A stretch of DNA of 64,000 bases, taken from positions 124,001-188,000 of the forward strand of contig BPKG01000001.1 of NCBI GenBank assembly GCA_026005015.1, in the 5' to 3' direction. Of the stretch, positions 9,940 to 19,038 are shown piece by piece. The notes beneath the pieces are model-generated. The model saw only the letters and a list, made by a program, of their open reading frames with translations. It made no database searches and was not told the DNA's origin. Numbering within the stretch: the first letter of the stretch is position 1; every line of letters begins with the position of its first letter. This DNA comes from Burkholderiales bacterium. GTDB taxonomy: Bacteria; Pseudomonadota; Gammaproteobacteria; Burkholderiales; UBA6910. Made by a program: the position numbers and the translations under genes.

Positions 9940-10035
9940 TTGATGGAGCCCGCCCAAAGCATAAGAAAAAATCATAAAAACGGTAAGGAAAGCTTATACT
10001 TCTTGCGCTATCATATGTTGCGTCGCTCTTTCATA
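9940..10035. promoter_or_regulatory. AT-rich segment, probable promoter region
   Basis: This stretch (AAAGCATAAGAAAAAATCAT and onward to TTGCGTCGCTCTTTCAT) is sharply AT-rich in otherwise GC-rich DNA and sits between the divergent CBS gene and the rightward genes from 10090. TTATACT at 9994-10000 and TATCAT at 10009-10014 could serve as -10 elements, but no matching -35 element is convincing. Apart from this and the small frame at 10090, the 9780-10376 interval shows nothing recognisable. Confidence 0.35.
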
Positions 10036-10089
10036 TCGTGAAAAGAGCGGCGGAAGCCCGCGCCACGAGCGCGGACGAGGAGACCCGAG

Positions 10090-10278
10090 ATGAGCGCAGT
10101 GTTGAAGAGCATCGAAGACCGGCTCCCCCGGCCGGTCGAAGAGGAGGCGTCCTTCGGCGACGCCTCCGGGGAGTACCGGGCGTGCGGCTGCTGGCGGGAA
10201 GAGCGCCATCCGCGCACCTTTCCGAGCCGGCTGCAGGGCGATCCGCGCACCATCGAAAATCCTTTCGGCGATCTTTGA
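10090..10278 (+). CDS. Possible small hypothetical protein (62 aa)
   Basis: An ATG frame of 62 codons with GAGGAG 7 bases upstream and an AT-rich promoter-like region before it. The product starts MSAVLKSIEDRL, is acidic at first and then rich in Arg, with a CGC motif in the middle. No family was recognised and it has no membrane segment. It could be real, or a chance frame in the leader of the following dehydrogenase gene. Confidence 0.35.
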   Translation: MSAVLKSIEDRLPRPVEEEASFGDASGEYRACGCWREERHPRTFPSRLQGDPRTIENPFGDL

Positions 10279-10376
10279 ACGGCACCGGGCGGCCGGAGAT
10301 CCTCCCGCCGTTTGAGCCCTGCAGAGGTTCCTCGGCACAGGAAACGAGAGTGATTGCTATTTCCAATCAGGGGGAT

Positions 10377-11456
10377 ATGACACCCATGGGCGCAACCCGC
10401 AGAATCCTCATCCTGGGTGCATCCTATGGATCGCTCCTCGGCGCCAAGCTCGCCCTGGCGGGGCACGACGTGGACCTGGTGTGCCGGTCTGAGGAGGCGG
10501 AGCTGATCAACCGGGCGGGCGCCGTCGTGCGCCTGCCGGTCAGGGGACGCGAGGGGCGGGTGGAGATCAACTCGAAAAAACTGCCGGGCCGGGTCTACGC
10601 CGGCGGCCCCGGGGCATTCCAACCGGCCGGCTACGACTTGATCGTCCTGGCCATGCAGGAGCCCCAGTACCGGGCCCCCGGCGTGCGGGAGCTCATGGAA
10701 GCGATCGCCCGGTCCCGGGTGCCGTGCCTGTCCCTCATGAACATGCCGCCCCTGCCGTACCTCGCCCGCCTCCCGGGTATCGATGTGAACGCGTGCAGGA
10801 GCTGCTACACCGATGCCACGGTCTGGGACGGTTTCGATCCCCCTCTGATGACCCTGTGCAGCCCGGATCCCCAGGCGTTTCGACCCCCGGGGGAGCCGGT
10901 CAACGTGCTGCAAGTGACGCTGCCGACGAATTTTAAGGCGGCGCGTTTCGAGTCCGGGGCCCACACCGCCCTGCTGCGGGGGCTCGAGGCGGACGTCGAG
11001 GCGGCCCGGTTCGACGGGGACGGGGAGAGCATCGAGCTGCCGGTCAAGCTCAGGGTCCACGACTCCCTGTTCGTGCCCCTCGCCAAGTGGGCCATGCTGA
11101 TCGCCGGCAACTACCGCTGCGTGACGGAGGAGGGAGTGCGTTCCATCCGGGACGCCGTGCACGGCGACCCGGCGGCCTCGCGGACGGTGTACGAATGGGT
11201 GGTGGAGCTTTGCCTGTCCCTCGGCGCGGACGAGAAAGACCTGGTGCCGTTCGAGAAATACGCCAGCGCGGCGTTGTCCCTCGAGAGCCCCTCGGCCGCG
11301 GCACGGGCCGTGGCCGCCGGGGCGACAGACATCGAACGGGTGGACCGGCTGGTTCAGGCGATCGCGCGCCAAAAGGGCATGCGCTGGGAGGCCCTCGACC
11401 GCCTCGTCGCCCTGATCGACGAGCGGCTCGAGGCGAATCGCAGGAAGGCCGCTTGA
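10377..11456 (+). CDS. ApbA/PanE-like NAD(P)-binding dehydrogenase
   Basis: About 359 residues. The N-terminus carries a dinucleotide-binding fold of the ketopantoate-reductase type: RRILILGASYGSLLGAKLAL, then AGHDVDLVCR. The rest is longer and different from PanE (about 300 residues), so the substrate cannot be named. The start is placed at ATG 10377, or 10386, after the AGGGGG at 10369-10374. The open frame reaches back to 10038, but that extension is Arg/Pro-rich and reads over a different small frame. The gene ends one base before the end of the convergent ETF-QO gene. Confidence 0.75.
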   Translation: MTPMGATRRILILGASYGSLLGAKLALAGHDVDLVCRSEEAELINRAGAVVRLPVRGREGRVEINSKKLPGRVYAGGPGAFQPAGYDLIVLAMQEPQYRAPGVRELMEAIARSRVPCLSLMNMPPLPYLARLPGIDVNACRSCYTDATVWDGFDPPLMTLCSPDPQAFRPPGEPVNVLQVTLPTNFKAARFESGAHTALLRGLEADVEAARFDGDGESIELPVKLRVHDSLFVPLAKWAMLIAGNYRCVTEEGVRSIRDAVHGDPAASRTVYEWVVELCLSLGADEKDLVPFEKYASAALSLESPSAAARAVAAGATDIERVDRLVQAIARQKGMRWEALDRLVALIDERLEANRRKAA

Positions 11457-11457
11457 C

Positions 11458-13101
11458 TCACATATTGGGGTAGTTGGGCCCACCGCCCCCTTCGGGCGTC
11501 ACCCAGACGATGTTCTGGGTGGGATCCTTGATGTCGCAGGTCTTGCAGTGCACGCAGTTCTGGGCGTTGATCTGCAGGCGCCAGTCGCCTGCGGCCTGGA
11601 CGAACTCGTAGACCCCGGCCGGGCAGTAGCGGCTCTCGGGCCCATCGTAGAGCGCGAGATTCACCTTGAGCGGTACTTCCGGATCCCGCAGCTTCAGGTG
11701 GCAGGGCTGGTTTTCCTCGTGGTTGGTGTTGGAGAGGTACACCGACGAGAGCCGGTCGAAGGTGAGCACCCCGTCGGGCTTCGGATAGGCGATGGGCGCG
11801 GCCTCGGTCTTCTTTTTCAGGGTTTCGTGGTCGGCGCGGCGATGGTGGAGGGTCCACGGCGCCTTCCCCCGGAAGAGAAGCTGGTCGATCCCGAACATGA
11901 GGGAGCCGAGGTAGAGGCCTTTGGACATCCAGGGCTTGAAGTTGCGGGCGCGGTACAGCTCCTCGTACAGCCAGCTCGAGCGGAAGGCCTCGGTGTAGGC
12001 GGTGAGCTCCACCCCGGCCCGGTCGGCCTTCAAGGCCTCGAAGGCCGCTTCCGCTGCCAGCATCCCCGACTTGATGGCCGCGTGGCTGCCCTTGATGCGG
12101 GAGGCGACGAGAAAGCCCGCGTCGTCGCCGATCAGGGTGCCGCCCGGAAAGGTGAGCTTGGGCAGGGACTGGAGCCCGCCGGCGGCGAGGGCCCGGGCGC
12201 CGTAGGCGACGCGCTTGCCTCCCTCCAGGAAACCGCGGATTGCCGGATGGGTCTTCCAGCGCTGCATCTCCTCGAAGGGGGAGAGGTAGGGGTTGGCGTA
12301 GGACAGGCCCACTACCAGCCCCAGGGACACGAGCCGATCGGCGTCGTGGTACATCCAGGAGCCGCCGTAGGTGTCCGGATCCAAGGGCCAGCCGGCGGTG
12401 TGCAGCACGAGACCCGGCTGGTGTCGCTCGGGCTGCACCTCCCATAGCTCCTTGACGCCGAGGCCGTAGACCTGGGGGGCCCGTCCGGCCCGCAACCCGA
12501 AGCGCTCCTCGAGCTGCCTGCCCAGGTGGCCGCGGCAGCCTTCGGCGAAGAAGGTGTACTTGGCGTGGAGCTCGATGCCCGGCTGGTAGCGGGGCGTGGG
12601 ACGGCCTTCCCTGTCCACGCCCATGTCGCCGGTGGCCACGCCCTTGACCCAGCCCTCGTCGTTGTAGAGCACTTCGGCCGCGGGGAAACCGGTGAAGATC
12701 TCGACCCCCAGGGATTCCGCCTCCCTGGCGAGCCAGCGGCACACGTTGCCCAGGCTCACGACGTAGTTGCCCTGGTTCTTGAAGCAAGCGGGCAAAAGGG
12801 AATCGGGAACCCGCAGAGACCCTTTTTCCGTGAGAAAAAGGAACCGATCCTCGCTGACCGGCACGGTGAGGGGTGCCCCCTTGTCCTTCCAGTCGGGGAT
12901 CAGCTCGGTCAGGGCCCGGGGGTCCATCACCGCGCCGGAGAGAATGTGCGCCCCCACCTCCGAGCCCTTTTCCAGCACGCACACCGAGACCTCGTGGCCG
13001 TGGGCCTGGGCCAGTTGCCTGAGGCGTATGGCCGCGGCGAGCCCCGCCGGACCGGCACCGACGATCACCACGTCATAGGATAGGGACTCGCGCTCGGGCA
13101 T
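11458..13101 (-). CDS. etfD: Electron transfer flavoprotein-ubiquinone oxidoreductase
   Basis: A 547-residue membrane-associated flavoprotein that passes electrons from electron transfer flavoprotein, reduced by acyl-CoA dehydrogenases, to the quinone pool. The FAD dinucleotide motif is VVIVGAGPAGLAAAIRLRQL near the N-terminus. The 4Fe-4S cluster is at the C-terminus: RYCPAGVYEF followed by NCVHCKTCDIKDP. Length and domain order match the family. Its role links directly to the beta-oxidation genes at the left end of the window, although it is not in the same operon. Confidence 0.95.
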   Translation of the reverse strand: MPERESLSYDVVIVGAGPAGLAAAIRLRQLAQAHGHEVSVCVLEKGSEVGAHILSGAVMDPRALTELIPDWKDKGAPLTVPVSEDRFLFLTEKGSLRVPDSLLPACFKNQGNYVVSLGNVCRWLAREAESLGVEIFTGFPAAEVLYNDEGWVKGVATGDMGVDREGRPTPRYQPGIELHAKYTFFAEGCRGHLGRQLEERFGLRAGRAPQVYGLGVKELWEVQPERHQPGLVLHTAGWPLDPDTYGGSWMYHDADRLVSLGLVVGLSYANPYLSPFEEMQRWKTHPAIRGFLEGGKRVAYGARALAAGGLQSLPKLTFPGGTLIGDDAGFLVASRIKGSHAAIKSGMLAAEAAFEALKADRAGVELTAYTEAFRSSWLYEELYRARNFKPWMSKGLYLGSLMFGIDQLLFRGKAPWTLHHRRADHETLKKKTEAAPIAYPKPDGVLTFDRLSSVYLSNTNHEENQPCHLKLRDPEVPLKVNLALYDGPESRYCPAGVYEFVQAAGDWRLQINAQNCVHCKTCDIKDPTQNIVWVTPEGGGGPNYPNM

Positions 13102-13181
13102 GGGGAGAAATTTTCGAGTCCGGCCTCGACGGCCCCATTATAATTCACCCCTCCCGGGTTTCCTCTGACCGGCGGCACGTC

Positions 13182-13589
13182 ATGGAAAAGAAACGCAGGC
13201 TGATCTACATCGAGCGCATCCCGATCCGCTGGGGCGACATGGATGCGTACGGGCACGTGAACAATACCGTGTATTTCCGCTTCATGGAGCAGGCGAGGGT
13301 GGGATGGATGCAGGAGCTCGGCCTGGACCTGGTGGCGCCGGAGCAGGGGCCCGTCATCGTCACCGCGAGCTGCGCCTTCCTCAAGCAGCTCGACTACCCG
13401 GGCACGGTGGAGGTGCGCATGTACGCGGGCGAACTGGGCCGCTCCAGCCTGATGTCCTATTACGAGCTGCGCCGGGAGGGGGAAGAGGAACTGTGCGCCA
13501 CCGGGGAGGCGAAGATCGTCTGGGCGGACCAGCGGGTGAGGAAATCCATGCCCATCCCGCCCCATATTCGCCGCCTGCTGGAGGCTTGA
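13182..13589 (+). CDS. Acyl-CoA thioesterase, 4-hydroxybenzoyl-CoA thioesterase fold
   Basis: A 135-residue hotdog-fold protein. The catalytic Asp motif WGDMDAYGHVNNTVYFRFME (about residues 17-36) is typical of the 4HBT/YbgC class of acyl-CoA thioesterases. The rest fits one hotdog domain, with a basic C-terminus. It is divergent from the ETF-QO gene across 80 bases, which likely hold both promoters. Its acyl-CoA substrate is not determined by sequence. Confidence 0.87.
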   Translation: MEKKRRLIYIERIPIRWGDMDAYGHVNNTVYFRFMEQARVGWMQELGLDLVAPEQGPVIVTASCAFLKQLDYPGTVEVRMYAGELGRSSLMSYYELRREGEEELCATGEAKIVWADQRVRKSMPIPPHIRRLLEA

Positions 13590-13625
13590 GGCGCGGGGGG
13601 ATCGGCGATCGTTCGTTCTTGCCGC

Positions 13626-14387
13626 TCAACCCTCGCCGTCCGTCCCGGGCCGGCTGCAGTCGAAGACCCTTCCCGTGATCCCCCGGCTGTCGGGGCCCAT
13701 GAGGTAGAGGTACCAGGGCATCAGGTCGGCAGGGCCGGGAAGCCGCCGGCGGTCTTCCCCCGGATGGGTGGCCAGCCGCTGGGGCGAGCGCACCGGACCG
13801 GGGATCACCGCGTTGATCCTGAGCTGGGGATGGAGTTCCCATTCCTGCGCCTGGATTTTCACCAGGGCTTCCACCCCGGCCTTGGACACGGCGAAGGCCC
13901 CCCAGTAGGCCTTCGGGCGGTGGCCGTGGGTCTCGGAGGTCATGACCACCGAAGCGTCCGGGGCGGCCTTGAGCAGGGGGGCGCAGACCCGGGTGATGGC
14001 GGCGGCCGCCGCCAGGTTGACCCGCAGGTGCCCGAGCCAGTGGTCCAGGGACTGCAGCTCCAGGGGTGCGGGCCGGTAGCGTTCCGCGGCGTTGTGCAGG
14101 ATCCCGTCCAGGCGGCCGAGCTGGTCGCCGATGGCCTGGGCCATGGCCCGGAACTCGGTCTCCCCCGCGCTCATGAGGTCCAGGGAGAAAAGGGCGGGTT
14201 TCGGGTAGCCGGCCCCCTCGATCTCGTCGTAGACCGCATTCAAGGGCGCTTCCCTGCGGCCGTGGAGGATGACCGTGGCGCCGTGGGCAGCGAAGGCCAG
14301 GGCGGCCGCCCGCCCGAGGCCGTGGGCGGCGCCGGTGACCAGTATCACCCGGTTCTCAAGCAGGTCGGAGGCGGGCTGATAGTTCAT
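13626..14387 (-). CDS. YciK-like short-chain dehydrogenase with altered catalytic residues
   Basis: A 253-residue SDR-fold protein closely resembling YciK from its first residues (MNYQPASDLLENRVILVTGA). The cofactor motif TGAAHGLG (18-25) and the structural LHNAAE motif are present. The catalytic signature is changed: where YxxxK is expected the sequence is FAVSK (Phe165, Lys169), and the position 13 residues before it, normally Ser, is Glu152 in TSET. The fold is probably intact and can bind NAD(P), but normal SDR chemistry is doubtful. The ATG at 14387 is chosen by similarity to YciK; a TTG at 14399 is possible. Confidence 0.83.
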   Translation of the reverse strand: MNYQPASDLLENRVILVTGAAHGLGRAAALAFAAHGATVILHGRREAPLNAVYDEIEGAGYPKPALFSLDLMSAGETEFRAMAQAIGDQLGRLDGILHNAAERYRPAPLELQSLDHWLGHLRVNLAAAAAITRVCAPLLKAAPDASVVMTSETHGHRPKAYWGAFAVSKAGVEALVKIQAQEWELHPQLRINAVIPGPVRSPQRLATHPGEDRRRLPGPADLMPWYLYLMGPDSRGITGRVFDCSRPGTDGEG

Positions 14388-14420
14388 GGCAGAGGCCAAG
14401 GAAAAAAGGTCCAGGGAGGG

Positions 14421-15254
14421 TCAGCCGAAGTTCCAGGTCCTCCAGGCGATCCAGAGTTTCTGCAGCGGTGTGAGATCGACCCGGGCCGAGAGCACTTGGG
14501 CGGGATCCCCGCGGATCTCGTCCAACAGAGCGCGGGCGATGGCCGCCAGGGCCAGGGCCGGTCGCTGGGAGCAGCGGTCGGCCGGGGGAAGCTCTTCCAG
14601 GGCCTGGGCGTAGAGCCGGTCGCAGCGCTCGATCTGGCGGCCCAGGAATTCGCCCACGCGGGTCCCGGCGGGACAGGAGACGAGCTCCCGAGCGCCGATG
14701 CCGTGGGCCGCCAGCTCGTCCTCGGGAAGGGTGAGGCGGCCCCGGCGCGCCTCCGCCCCCACGTCCAGCACGAGGGTGGTGAGCTGCAGGGCCAGGCCCA
14801 GGTCGTGGGCGAACTTGAGGGTGCGCCGGTCCTGGTAACCGTAAACTTCCGCCGCCAGGACGGCGGGGGTGCTGCCTAGGCGGTGGCAGTGGAGCTGGAG
14901 CGCCTTGAAGTCGGGGAAGCCTCTGGCGGCCAGCTCCGTCTCCACGCCGTCGATGATCTCCTGGAACTGCTCCTGGGGCAGGGCGTAATCGGCCACCACC
15001 CGCGCTAAGGCCTGGGCCACGGGGTGCTGGGGCTTGCCTTCAAACGCTTGGGCGGTCTCCGTGCGCCACCAGGCGAGGCGTGCCCGGGCGACGCCGGGGT
15101 CCGAGCAATCCCGCGCCGCGTCCTGGGTTTCCCGTACGAAGGCGTAGATGGCGGTCGCCGCCCGGCGCTTTTCCGGGGCCAGGAAACGCAGGCTGTAGTA
15201 GAGTGCCGAACCCCGCCGAGCGGCTTTCTGGGCGCAGTACTCGTCCGGTGTCAT
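14421..15254 (-). CDS. Squalene/phytoene synthase family, HpnD-like, with degenerate Asp motifs
   Basis: A 277-residue protein that aligns along its length with presqualene diphosphate synthase HpnD (MTPDEYCAQKAA, SLRFLAPEKRRAATAIYAF, LPEDEL). HpnD normally joins two farnesyl diphosphates on the way to squalene and hopanoids. The first aspartate motif, usually DDxxD, reads Q44-D-A-A-R48. The second, usually NxxRDxxED, reads T160-LVL-D164-VGA-E168. Only one Asp of each motif remains. No other hopanoid genes are nearby. It may be an inactive or repurposed paralogue. It lies 33 bases upstream of the SDR gene on the same strand and is probably in one operon with it. Confidence 0.82.
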   Translation of the reverse strand: MTPDEYCAQKAARRGSALYYSLRFLAPEKRRAATAIYAFVRETQDAARDCSDPGVARARLAWWRTETAQAFEGKPQHPVAQALARVVADYALPQEQFQEIIDGVETELAARGFPDFKALQLHCHRLGSTPAVLAAEVYGYQDRRTLKFAHDLGLALQLTTLVLDVGAEARRGRLTLPEDELAAHGIGARELVSCPAGTRVGEFLGRQIERCDRLYAQALEELPPADRCSQRPALALAAIARALLDEIRGDPAQVLSARVDLTPLQKLWIAWRTWNFG

Positions 15255-15364
15255 CGGGCGGGACGTTTCTTCGTTGGATGGAGGGCAAGTTCTGGGAATA
15301 GGGCGGGCGCGGCTCGCCCGGGTCGATTGCTCAGCGCTCCGGGCGACTGCACCCGGAGGCCGGG

Positions 15365-15393
15365 CTGACTGACAGTAAACTCGTAATTATATT
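15365..15393 (+). promoter_or_regulatory. Sigma-70 type promoter for tRNA-Leu
   Basis: A -35 element CTGACT (15365-15370) and a -10 element TATATT (15388-15393) are separated by 17 bases in an AT-rich patch. The predicted start is near 15400, just before the tRNA at 15408. Confidence 0.6.
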
Positions 15394-15407
15394 ACAATTG
15401 CTTCGTT

Positions 15408-15492
15408 GCGAAAGTGGCGGAACCGGTAGACGCACCAGATTTAGGATCTGGCGCCGCAAGGCGTGAGAGTTCGAGTCTCTCCTTTCGCACCA
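15408..15492 (+). tRNA. tRNA-Leu (anticodon UAG)
   Basis: An 85-base gene including an encoded CCA. The acceptor stem GCGAAAG pairs with CTTTCGC, the anticodon arm CCAGA-TTTAGGA-TCTGG gives anticodon TAG, a long variable arm (GCGCCGCAAGGCGT) marks it as class II, and the T arm contains GTTCGAG. It reads CUA and related leucine codons. Confidence 0.97.
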
Positions 15493-15524
15493 GGAGGAAT
15501 GATCATACGCGATCTCCCGGTTGT

Positions 15525-15545
15525 TCTGGTGGCCAGACTTTTTTT
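15525..15545 (+). terminator. Short hairpin with T-run after tRNA-Leu
   Basis: TCTGG-TGG-CCAGA forms a 5-bp stem followed by C and seven Ts (15539-15545), 33 bases downstream of the tRNA. It is short but in the right place to end tRNA transcription before tig. Confidence 0.5.
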
Positions 15546-15634
15546 GCTCTTCCGACCCGGTTTGGATGGGACGCGGCGGGCAGGCTTTTGTCCCACCGCC
15601 TCACTGTGAACCCCGATAAGAGGTGGATGTAAGC

Positions 15635-16936
15635 ATGCAGATTCATCTGGAGAACCTGGGGGCGCTGAAGCGCCGTCTGGACGTGACGCTTCCCCAGTCG
15701 CAGATCGAGGCCGAGGTGGAAAGCCGGCTCAAGCGCATCGCCCGCACAGCCAGGATGCACGGCTTTCGCCCGGGAAAGGTCCCGCTCAAGGTGATCGCCC
15801 AGACCTATGGGCCCCAGGTCCGCCAGGAAGTGCTGGGGGACGCCGTGCAGAAGAGCTTTGCCGAGGCGGTGCGCAGCCGTAACCTCAGGGTGGCGGGCTT
15901 CCCCCACTTCGAACCCAAGCCCTCCCCTGAAAGCGGCGCCGATTTCCAGTACAGCGCTATATTCGAAGTCTATCCGGAAGTGCAGCTCGGGGACCTGAGC
16001 GGCGTCACCCTCGAGCGGCCGGTCCACGAAGTCACCGAGGCCGACGTGGACCAGACCCTTCAAGTCCTGCGCAAGCAGCGGACGACTTTTACCCCGGTGG
16101 AACGGGGAGCGGCCCGGGGCGACCGGCTCACCCTCGACTTCCAGGGAACCCTGGACGGGCAGCCCTTCGAGGGCGGTCAAGGCCAGGGCGTCACGGTGAT
16201 CCTGGGCGAGGGGCGGCTCCTGCCGGCGTTCGAGGACAATCTCCTCTCCGTGAAGGCGGGGGAGACCAAGCGCTTCGAGGTGGGTTTTCCGGAGGACTAT
16301 CACGGGAAGGAAGTCGCCGGAAAAACAGTCACTTTCGAAGTGACCGTGCACGCCGTGGAGGAACCCCGGCTGCCCCCGGTGGATGCCGACTTCGCCAAGG
16401 CCTTGGGGATCGCGGACGGGGATCTGGAAAAGATGCGCTCGGAAATCCGGGCCAACGTGGAACGGGAAGTAAAGCGGCGCCTCCAGACGCGACTCAAGGA
16501 GCGGGTGATGGAGGCGCTTCTCGCCGTCGCCAGCCTGGAGCTTCCCGAAGCCCTGGTGGAGGCCGAGCAGCGCCGGCTGGCCGACGCCGCCCGCCGGGAC
16601 CTGGAGGGCCGGGGCGTGCGGGTGCAGGGCGCGCCCCTGCCTCCGGAAATGTTCGCCGAGCAGGCTGAGCGCCGGGTGAAACTGGGCTTGATTCTTGCTG
16701 AGCTGGTCAAGGCCCACAGCCTCCACGCCCGGCCGGAACAGGTGCGGGCCATCGTGGAGGATTTCGCCCAGAGCTACGAGCGTCCGGAGGAGGTGGTGAA
16801 GTGGTACTATTCCAAACCGGAGCGATTGAACGATGCCGAGGCTTTGGCGCTCGAAGAAAATGTGGTCCGCTGGGTGCTGGGCCAGGCGAAGGTGGTGGAC
16901 AAACCGGTCGGCTTCGACGAACTGACGGGGAAGTGA
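15635..16936 (+). CDS. tig: Trigger factor
   Basis: A 433-residue ribosome-bound chaperone and prolyl isomerase. The N-terminal ribosome-docking loop is [14 protein letters not shown] (about residues 46-59). The FKBP-type domain has [20 protein letters not shown] and [13 protein letters not shown], followed by the helical C-terminal substrate cradle. The ATG at 15635 is chosen over the GTG at 15623 because AGAGGTGG sits 9 bases before it and the family starts MQ(I/V). It is the first gene of the tig-clpP-clpX group. Confidence 0.95.
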   Translation: MQIHLENLGALKRRLDVTLPQSQIEAEVESRLKRIARTARMHGFRPGKVPLKVIAQTYGPQVRQEVLGDAVQKSFAEAVRSRNLRVAGFPHFEPKPSPESGADFQYSAIFEVYPEVQLGDLSGVTLERPVHEVTEADVDQTLQVLRKQRTTFTPVERGAARGDRLTLDFQGTLDGQPFEGGQGQGVTVILGEGRLLPAFEDNLLSVKAGETKRFEVGFPEDYHGKEVAGKTVTFEVTVHAVEEPRLPPVDADFAKALGIADGDLEKMRSEIRANVEREVKRRLQTRLKERVMEALLAVASLELPEALVEAEQRRLADAARRDLEGRGVRVQGAPLPPEMFAEQAERRVKLGLILAELVKAHSLHARPEQVRAIVEDFAQSYERPEEVVKWYYSKPERLNDAEALALEENVVRWVLGQAKVVDKPVGFDELTGK

Positions 16937-16940
16937 CTGT

Positions 16941-17582
16941 ATGTCGGACGTACGCGTAATGGAACCGCAAGCCCTCGGGCTCATCCCGATGGTCGTCGAG
17001 ACCAGCGGGCGGGGGGAGCGCGCCTATGACATCTATTCCCGGCTACTCAAGGAACGGGTGGTGTTTCTGGTGGGCCCTGTGAACGACGCGACCGCCAACC
17101 TGGTGGTGGCGCAGCTGTTGTTCCTCGAGTCGGAGAACCCGGACAAGGACATTCATTTCTACATCAACTCCCCGGGCGGCTCGGTGTCGGCGGGGCTAGC
17201 GATCTACGACACCATGCAGTTCATCAAGCCCGACGTCTCCACCCTGTGCGTGGGCATGGCGGCCAGCATGGGAGCCCTGCTGCTGGCGGCGGGCGCCAAG
17301 GGCAAACGCTACTGCCTACCCAATTCCCGGATCATGATCCATCAGCCGATGGGCGGGTTCCAGGGACAGGCCTCCGACGTGGAGATCCATGCGCGGGAGA
17401 TCCTGTACCTCAAGCAGCGGCTGAACGAGATCCTGGCCAGACATACCGGCCAACCCGTAGACAAGGTCGCCCGGGACACCGACCGGGACAATTTCCTGGG
17501 TGCCGAAGACGCGGTAAAGTATGGTTTGGTGGACAGGGTCCTGGAGAGCCGGGAGGCGATCCTGAAGGAAAAGGCGGCCTGA
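16941..17582 (+). CDS. clpP: ATP-dependent Clp protease proteolytic subunit
   Basis: A 213-residue serine peptidase. The catalytic Ser is in [14 protein letters not shown], His in [11 protein letters not shown] and Asp in [14 protein letters not shown] short N-terminal propeptide-like segment ([18 protein letters not shown]) precedes the core. It starts 4 bases after the tig stop, and ClpX follows 36 bases later, so tig, clpP and clpX likely share a transcript. Confidence 0.97.
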   Translation: MSDVRVMEPQALGLIPMVVETSGRGERAYDIYSRLLKERVVFLVGPVNDATANLVVAQLLFLESENPDKDIHFYINSPGGSVSAGLAIYDTMQFIKPDVSTLCVGMAASMGALLLAAGAKGKRYCLPNSRIMIHQPMGGFQGQASDVEIHAREILYLKQRLNEILARHTGQPVDKVARDTDRDNFLGAEDAVKYGLVDRVLESREAILKEKAA

Positions 17583-17618
17583 CGGGCCGACTCCCCGGGA
17601 CGGCAAGGGAAAGGATGT

Positions 17619-18887
17619 ATGTCGGATAAGATCGGCGGCGAAAAACTCCTCTATTGCTCCTTCTGCGGAAAGAGCCAGCACGAGGTGCGCAAGCTCATCG
17701 CCGGACCGTCCGTGTTCATCTGCGACGAATGCATCGAGCTGTGCAACGACATCATCCGCGAGGAGACCCAGGGCGAGCAGAAGGCCAAGGGCGCGCGCGC
17801 CGATCTGCCCACGCCCCATGAGATCCGCGACATTCTGGACCAGTACGTGATCGGCCAGGACGTGGCGAAGAAAATTTTGTCGGTCGCCGTCTACAACCAT
17901 TACAAGCGCCTCAAGAACATCGGCAAGCCCTCCGACGACATCGAGCTCGCCAAGTCCAACATCCTGCTGATCGGGCCCACCGGCTCCGGCAAGACCCTGC
18001 TCGCCCAGACGCTGGCGCGACTGCTCAACGTGCCCTTCGTCATGGCCGACGCCACCACCCTCACGGAAGCGGGCTACGTGGGCGAGGACGTGGAAAACAT
18101 CATCCAGAAGCTGCTGCAGAAGTGCGACTACGACGTGGAGAAGGCCCAGCGCGGCATCGTCTACATCGACGAGATCGACAAGATCTCGCGCAAGAGCGAG
18201 AACCCGTCCATCACCCGCGACGTGTCCGGCGAGGGGGTGCAGCAGGCGCTGTTGAAGCTCATCGAGGGCACCATCGCCTCGGTGCCGCCCCAGGGCGGGC
18301 GCAAGCATCCGAACCAGGAGTTCGTCCAGGTGGACACCACCAACATCCTGTTCATCTGCGGCGGCGCCTTCGACGGGCTGGACAAGATCATTCGCAACCG
18401 CTCGGAGAAGAGCGGCATCGGTTTCGGCGCCGAGGTGCGCAGCCGGGACAACCGCAAGGACATCACCGAGATCCTGCGCACGGTGGAGCCGGAGGACCTG
18501 ATCAAGTACGGCCTAATTCCCGAGTTCGTCGGGCGCCTGCCGGTGGTGGCGACCCTGGAGGAGCTGGACGAGACGGCGCTCATCGAGATCCTCACCAAGC
18601 CCAAGAACGCGCTGGTGAAGCAGTACCAGAAGATGTTCGCCATGGAGGGCGTGGAGCTGGAGGTGCGGGAGCCCGCCCTGCGCTCGATCGCCCGTAAGGC
18701 GCTGGCGCGCAAGACGGGGGCCCGGGGGCTGCGCTCCATCCTGGAGCAGGCCCTCCTCGACACCATGTACGACCTGCCTTCCATGGAAAACGTCGCCAAG
18801 GTGGTGATCGACGAGAACGCCGCCACCGGCGACGCTCAGCCGATCCTGATCTACTCGGACCAGCCCAAGGTGGCCAAATCGGTATAG
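17619..18887 (+). CDS. clpX: ATP-dependent Clp protease ATP-binding subunit ClpX
   Basis: A 422-residue AAA+ unfoldase that feeds substrates to ClpP. The N-terminal zinc domain has the Cys pairs CSFCGK and CDECIELC. The Walker A motif is [12 protein letters not shown] (about 117-128), the Walker B is [10 protein letters not shown], and the pore loop [10 protein letters not shown] is present. The ClpP-contacting loop is the IGF of KSGIGFGAE. Length equals the family norm. Confidence 0.97.
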   Translation: MSDKIGGEKLLYCSFCGKSQHEVRKLIAGPSVFICDECIELCNDIIREETQGEQKAKGARADLPTPHEIRDILDQYVIGQDVAKKILSVAVYNHYKRLKNIGKPSDDIELAKSNILLIGPTGSGKTLLAQTLARLLNVPFVMADATTLTEAGYVGEDVENIIQKLLQKCDYDVEKAQRGIVYIDEIDKISRKSENPSITRDVSGEGVQQALLKLIEGTIASVPPQGGRKHPNQEFVQVDTTNILFICGGAFDGLDKIIRNRSEKSGIGFGAEVRSRDNRKDITEILRTVEPEDLIKYGLIPEFVGRLPVVATLEELDETALIEILTKPKNALVKQYQKMFAMEGVELEVREPALRSIARKALARKTGARGLRSILEQALLDTMYDLPSMENVAKVVIDENAATGDAQPILIYSDQPKVAKSV

Positions 18888-18977
18888 CCCGGGCCCGCAA
18901 CTCTCGACCCCTGGCGAGGTCTGTAATAGAGAAGGGGGTCGGAAAGCGCCGGGCGGCCGTCCGAGCGGCCCGATGTG

Positions 18978-19007
18978 CTTGAGTTTGCTCCCAAGCGTCC
19001 CCACAAT
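18978..19007 (+). promoter_or_regulatory. Sigma-32-like heat-shock promoter of lon
   Basis: CTTGAG at 18978-18983 and CCCCACAAT from 18999 are 15 bases apart, close to the heat-shock consensus CTTGAA / CCCCAT. The predicted start lies about 27 bases before the lon ATG, which is where a heat-shock promoter for lon is expected. Confidence 0.55.
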
Positions 19008-19038
19008 CAGGGGATTAGTTAGCTTCTAGGTGACCGAC

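Noticed and set aside
10038-10376. 113-residue N-terminal extension of the ApbA-like gene
   Set aside because: The extension is Arg/Pro-rich, has no similarity to the Rossmann fold start, and a better ribosome site lies just before 10377.
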